A stretch of DNA of 64,000 nt. Source: Astropecten irregularis. Taxonomy: Eukaryota; Echinodermata; Asteroidea; Paxillosida; Astropectinidae. Made by a program: the position numbers and the translations under genes. This document shows positions 60,291-64,000 of this stretch, one piece after another. The notes below the pieces were generated by a model. That model was not told where the DNA came from, made no database searches, and saw nothing but the letters and a program-made list of their open reading frames with translations. The stretch covers positions 7,936,001 through 8,000,000 of the forward strand of contig OZ020248.1 in assembly GCA_963971285.1 (NCBI GenBank), written 5' to 3'. Numbering within the stretch: position 1 is the first letter of the stretch; each line of letters begins with the position of its first letter.

Positions 60291-60996
60291 CAGTTTTAAT
60301 GCGGCCTGCTCGGAGGCCTTCACGCATAGCGTGTGGTGCTATACTTGGATTTTCGGCCATGAACATGACTTTGGAATTTGGCACAGCCCATATTTCCCTG
60401 TAGAGTTCATCTGGGGCTACATGTAGTGCAGGTTTCAAGTCGATTGCCTCAGTATTCAGGGAGAAATTTCCAACTCTAGCGTCAAAAAGTGTCTCATAGT
60501 CTAAGTGCAGTTTTAATGCGGCCTGATCGGAGGCCTTCTCGCATAGCGTGTGTTGCTTTACTTGGATTTTAGGCCATGAACATGACTTTCGAATTTGGCA
60601 CAGCCCATATTTCCCTGTAGAGTTCATCTGGGGATACATGTCGTGCAAGTTTCAAGTCGATTGCCTCAGTATTCAGGGAGAAATTTCCAACTCTAGCGTC
60701 AAAAAGTCACTCATAGTCTAAGTGCAGTTTTAATGCGGCCTGCTCGGCGGCCTTCTCTCATAGCGTCTGGTGCTATACTTGGATTTTCGGCCATGAACAT
60801 GTCTTTGTAATTTGGCACAGCCCATATTTCCCTGTAGAGTTCATCTGGGGCTACATGTCGTGCAAGTCTCAAGTCGATTGCCTCAGTATTCAGGGAAAAA
60901 TGTCAAACTCTAGCGTCAAAAAGTGTCTCATAGTCTAAGTGCAGTTTTAATGCGGCCTGCTCGGAGGCCTTCACGCATAGCGTGTGGTGTAATACT
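60291..60996. repeat. Satellite stretch i-j-k leading into the right 11-mer block
   Basis: Type i ('catgtagtgcagg'), type j ('gatcgg', 'tttcgaattt'), type k and the start of type a. Private is 'gcaagtctcaag' near 60863. No other feature is seen. Confidence 0.84.
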
Positions 60997-63900
60997 TTGA
61001 TTTTCGGCCATGAACATGACTTTGTAATTTGACACAGCCCATATTTCCCTGTAGAGTTCATCTGGGGCTACATGTCGTGCAAGTTTCAAGTCGGTTTCCT
61101 CAGTATTCAGGGAGAAATTTCCAACTCTAGCGTCAAAAAGTTTCTCATAGTCTAAGTGCAGTTTTAATGCGGCCTGCTCGGAGGCCTTCACGCATAGCGT
61201 GTGGTGCTATACTTGGATTTTCGGCCATGAACATGACTTTGGAATTTGGCACAGCCCATATTTCCCTGTAGAGTTCATCTGGGGCTACATGTCGTGCAGG
61301 TTTCAAGTCGATTGCCTCAGTATTCAGGGAGAAATTTCCAACTCTTGTGTCAAAAATTGTCTCATAGTCTAAGTACAGTTTTAATGCGGCCTGCTCGGAG
61401 GCCTTCTCGCATAGCGTGTGGTGCTATACTTGGATTTTCGGCCATGAACATGACTTTGGAATTTGGCACAGCCCATATCTCCCTGTAGAGTTCATCTGGG
61501 GCTACATGTCGTGCAAGTTTCAAGTCGGTTTCCTCAGTATTCAGGGAGAAATTCCCAACTCTAGCGTCAAAAAGCGTCTCATAGTCTAAGTGCAGTTTTA
61601 ATGCGGCCTGCTCGGCGGCCTTCTCTCATAGCGTCTGGTGCTATACTTGGATTTTCGGCCATGAACATGTCTTTGTAATTTGGCACAGCCCATATTTCCC
61701 TGTAGAGTTCATCTGGGGCTACATGTCGTGCAAGTTTCAAGTCGATTACCTCAGTATTCAGGGAAAAATTTCGAACTCGAGCGTCAAAAAGTGTCTCATA
61801 GTCAAAGTGCAGTTTTAATGCGGCCTGCTCGGAGGCCTTCACGCATAGCGTGTGGTGCTATACTTGGATTTTCGGCCATGACCATGACTTTGGAATTTGG
61901 CACAGCCCATATTTCCCTGTAGAGTTCATCTGGGGATACATGTCGTGCAAGTTTCAAGTCGATTGCCTCAGTATTCAGGGAGAAATTTCCAACTCTAGTG
62001 TCAAAAATTGTCTCATAGTCTAAGTACAGTTTTAATGCGGCCTGCTCGGAGGCCTTCACGCATAGCGTGTGGTGCTATACTTGGATTTTCGGCCATGAAC
62101 ATGACTTTGGAATTTGGCACAGCCCATATTTCCCTCTAGAGTTCATCTGGGGCTACATATCGTGCACGTTTCAAGTCGATTGCATCAGTATTCAGGGAAA
62201 AATGTCTAACTCTAGCGTCAAAAAGTGTCTCATACTCTAAGTGCAGTTTTAATGCGGCCTGCTCGGAGGCCTTCTCGCATAGCATGTGGTGCTATACTTG
62301 GATTTTAGGCCATGAACATGACTTTGAAATTTGGCACAGCCCATATTTCCCTCTAGAGTACATCTGGGGCTACATGTCGTGCAAGTTTCAAGTCGATTAC
62401 CTCAGTATTCAGGGAAAAATTTCGAACTCGAGCGTCAAAAAGTGTCTCATAGTCAAAGTGCAGTTTTAATGCGGCCTGCTCGGAGGCCTTCACGCATAGC
62501 GTGTGGTGCTATACTTGGATTTTCGGCCATGAACATGACTTTGGAATTTGGCACAGCCCATATTTCCCTCTAGAGTACATCTGGGGCTACATGTCGTGCA
62601 AGTTTCAAGTCGATTACCTCAGTATTCAGGGAAAAATTTCGAACTCGAGCGTCAAAAAGTGTCTCATAGTCAAAGTGCAGTTTTAATGCGGCCTGCTCGG
62701 AGGCCTTCACGCATAGCGTGTGGTGCTATACTTGGATTTTCGGCCATGAACATGACTTTGGAATTTGGCACAGCCCATATTTCCCTGTAGAGTTCATCTG
62801 GGGCTACATGTCGTGCAGGTTTCAAGTCGATTGCCTCAGTATTCAGGGAGAAATTTCCAACTCTAGCGTCAAAAAGTGTCTCATAGTCTAAGTGCAGTTT
62901 TAATGCGGCCTGATCGGAGGCCTTCTCGCATAGCGTGTGTTGCTTTACTTGGATTTTAGGCCATGAACATGACTTTCGAATTTGGCACAGCCCATATTTC
63001 CCTGTAGAGTTCATCTGGGGATACATGTCGTGCAAGTTTCAAGTCGATTGCCTCAGTATTCAGGGAGAAATTTCCAACTCTAGCGTCAAAAAGTCACTCA
63101 TAGTCTAAGTGCAGTTTTAATGCGGCCTGCTCGGCGGCCTTCTCTCATAGCGTCTGGTGCTATACTTGGATTTTCGGCCATGAACATGTCTTTGTAATTT
63201 GGCACAGCCCATATTTCCCTGTAGAGTTCATCTGGGGCTACATGTCGTGCAAGTTTCAAGTCGATTGCCTCAGTATTCAGGGAAAAATGTCAAACTCTAG
63301 CGTCAAAAAGTGTCTCATAGTCTAAGTGCAGTTTTAATGCGGCCTGCTCGGAGGCCTTCACGCATAGCGTGTGGTGTAATACTTTGATTTTCGGCCATGA
63401 ACATGACTTTGTAATTTGACACAGCCCATATTTCCCTGTAGAGTTCATCTGGGGCTACATGTCGTGCAAGTTTCAAGTCGGTTTCCTCAGTATTCAGGGA
63501 GAAATTTCCAACTCTAGCGTCAAAAAGTTTCTCATAGTCTAAGTGCAGTTTTAATGCGGCCTGCTCGGAGGCCTTCACGCATAGCGTGTGGTGCTATACT
63601 TGGATTTTCGGCCATGAACATGACTTTGGAATTTGGCACAGCCCATATTTCCCTGTAGAGTTCATCTGGGGCTACATGTCGTGCAGGTTTCAAGTCGATT
63701 GCCTCAGTATTCAGGGAGAAATTTCCAACTCTTGTGTCAAAAATTGTCTCATAGTCTAAGTACAGTTTTAATGCGGCCTGCTCGGAGGCCTTCTCGCATA
63801 GCGTGTGGTGCTATACTTGGATTTTCGGCCATGAACATGACTTTGGAATTTGGCACAGCCCATATCTCCCTGTAGAGTTCATCTGGGGCTACATGTCGTG

Positions 63901-64000
63901 CAAGTTTCAAGTCGGTTTCCTCAGTATTCAGGGAGAAATTCCCAACTCTAGCGTCAAAAAGCGTCTCATAGTCTAAGTGCAGTTTTAATGCGGCCTGATC
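60997..64000. repeat. 11-mer multimer block, right copy
   Basis: Nearly identical to 275-3278 at a 60722-bp offset. Type a markers at 60987 and 63374 are 2387 bp apart and bound a complete 11-mer a-k, which I take as the reference order. The type g and h monomers are adjacent (62.25-62.68 kb), and the uncommon 'ctcatactctaag' is near 62230. The array continues past the window end. Confidence 0.88.

Larger units (their letters stand above)
1..64000. repeat. 217-bp satellite array filling the window
   Basis: The motif 'cagttttaatgcggcc' or a one-base variant recurs every 217 bp from position 3 to the end, always in the same orientation. Successive starts at 3, 220 and 437 fix the period. The phase stays constant except at six places: +1 near 33645, +1 near 34948, +2 near 37222, an 88-bp remnant at 40836, another at 43528, and -1 near 54324. 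These sum to 179 bp, which accounts for matching blocks at 2593 and 63315 being 279 monomers plus 179 bp apart. That gives about 294 full monomers. No non-satellite insertion was seen. Tandem organisation with multimeric structure is typical of eukaryotic centromeric or other heterochromatic satellites; that location is inferred, not shown. Confidence 0.98.

Noticed and set aside
1..64000. CRISPR array
   Set aside because: The 217-bp units are similar along their whole length. There are no short repeats separated by unique spacers and no cas genes.
1..64000. rDNA or tRNA gene cluster
   Set aside because: The monomer has no recognisable rRNA segment. The tRNA-like boxes are imperfect and no cloverleaf could be drawn around them.

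Overview
The window is one continuous satellite DNA array. A 217-bp monomer is repeated head to tail, always in the same orientation, from the first base to the last: about 294 monomers plus two 88-bp remnants. I found no unique sequence, gene, transposon, RNA gene or inverted segment. Neither edge of the array lies in the window. The monomer is about 46-47% G+C and keeps about 8 CpG dinucleotides. An array this long and homogeneous with multimeric (higher-order) structure points to eukaryotic heterochromatin, such as a centromeric, pericentromeric or subtelomeric block. I do not recognise the monomer and cannot name the organism. It has no CENP-B box match and no telomere-type short repeat.

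Monomers differ at roughly 25-30 diagnostic sites that travel together as haplotypes, so types can be followed along the array. Below, monomer position 1 is the C of 'cagttttaatgcgg' and position 217 is the base before the next such C. Types a-k name the eleven successive monomers of the block at 60987-63373: a 'gtgtaatac...ttgacac'; b 'caggtttc...ctcttgtg'; c 'tatctccc...cggtttcc'; d 'cggcgg...ctcgag'; e 'gaccatgac...ctctagtg'; f 'catatcgtgcacg'; g 'gcatgtgg...ctcgag'; h a second g-like monomer; i 'caggtttc...ctctagcg'; j 'gatcgg...ttcgaat'; k 'cggcgg...gtcaaac'.

Layout: 0.3-3.3 kb, an 11-mer block; 2.7-6.6 kb, a 9-mer (1953 bp) present twice; 6.6-12.2 kb, a mosaic; 12.2-23.3 kb, successive 10-, 13-, 17- and 11-mer versions of one multimer; 24.7-33.4 kb, a 20-mer (4340 bp) present twice with a nested 868-bp tetramer; 33.5-36.5 kb, 6-mer and 8-mer units carrying a +1 insertion; 37.6-39.4 kb, a collapsed third 20-mer copy; 40.0-44.6 kb, a duplication carrying an 88-bp remnant; 45.2-47.2 kb, an 868-bp tetramer; 47.2-52.7 kb, a mosaic; 52.7-56.0 kb, 7- and 8-mers; 56.2-60.3 kb, 6- and 7-mers; 61.0-64.0 kb, nearly the same block as 0.3-3.3 kb.

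The many open reading frames on both strands are repeat artefacts. 217 is not a multiple of 3, so every frame shifts at each monomer boundary, most apparent starts are GTG or TTG, and diagnostic differences are freely amino-acid-changing. The interest lies in how the array evolves: hybrid monomers, nested multimers, duplicated indels and dyad motifs that are intact in some monomer types and broken in others.
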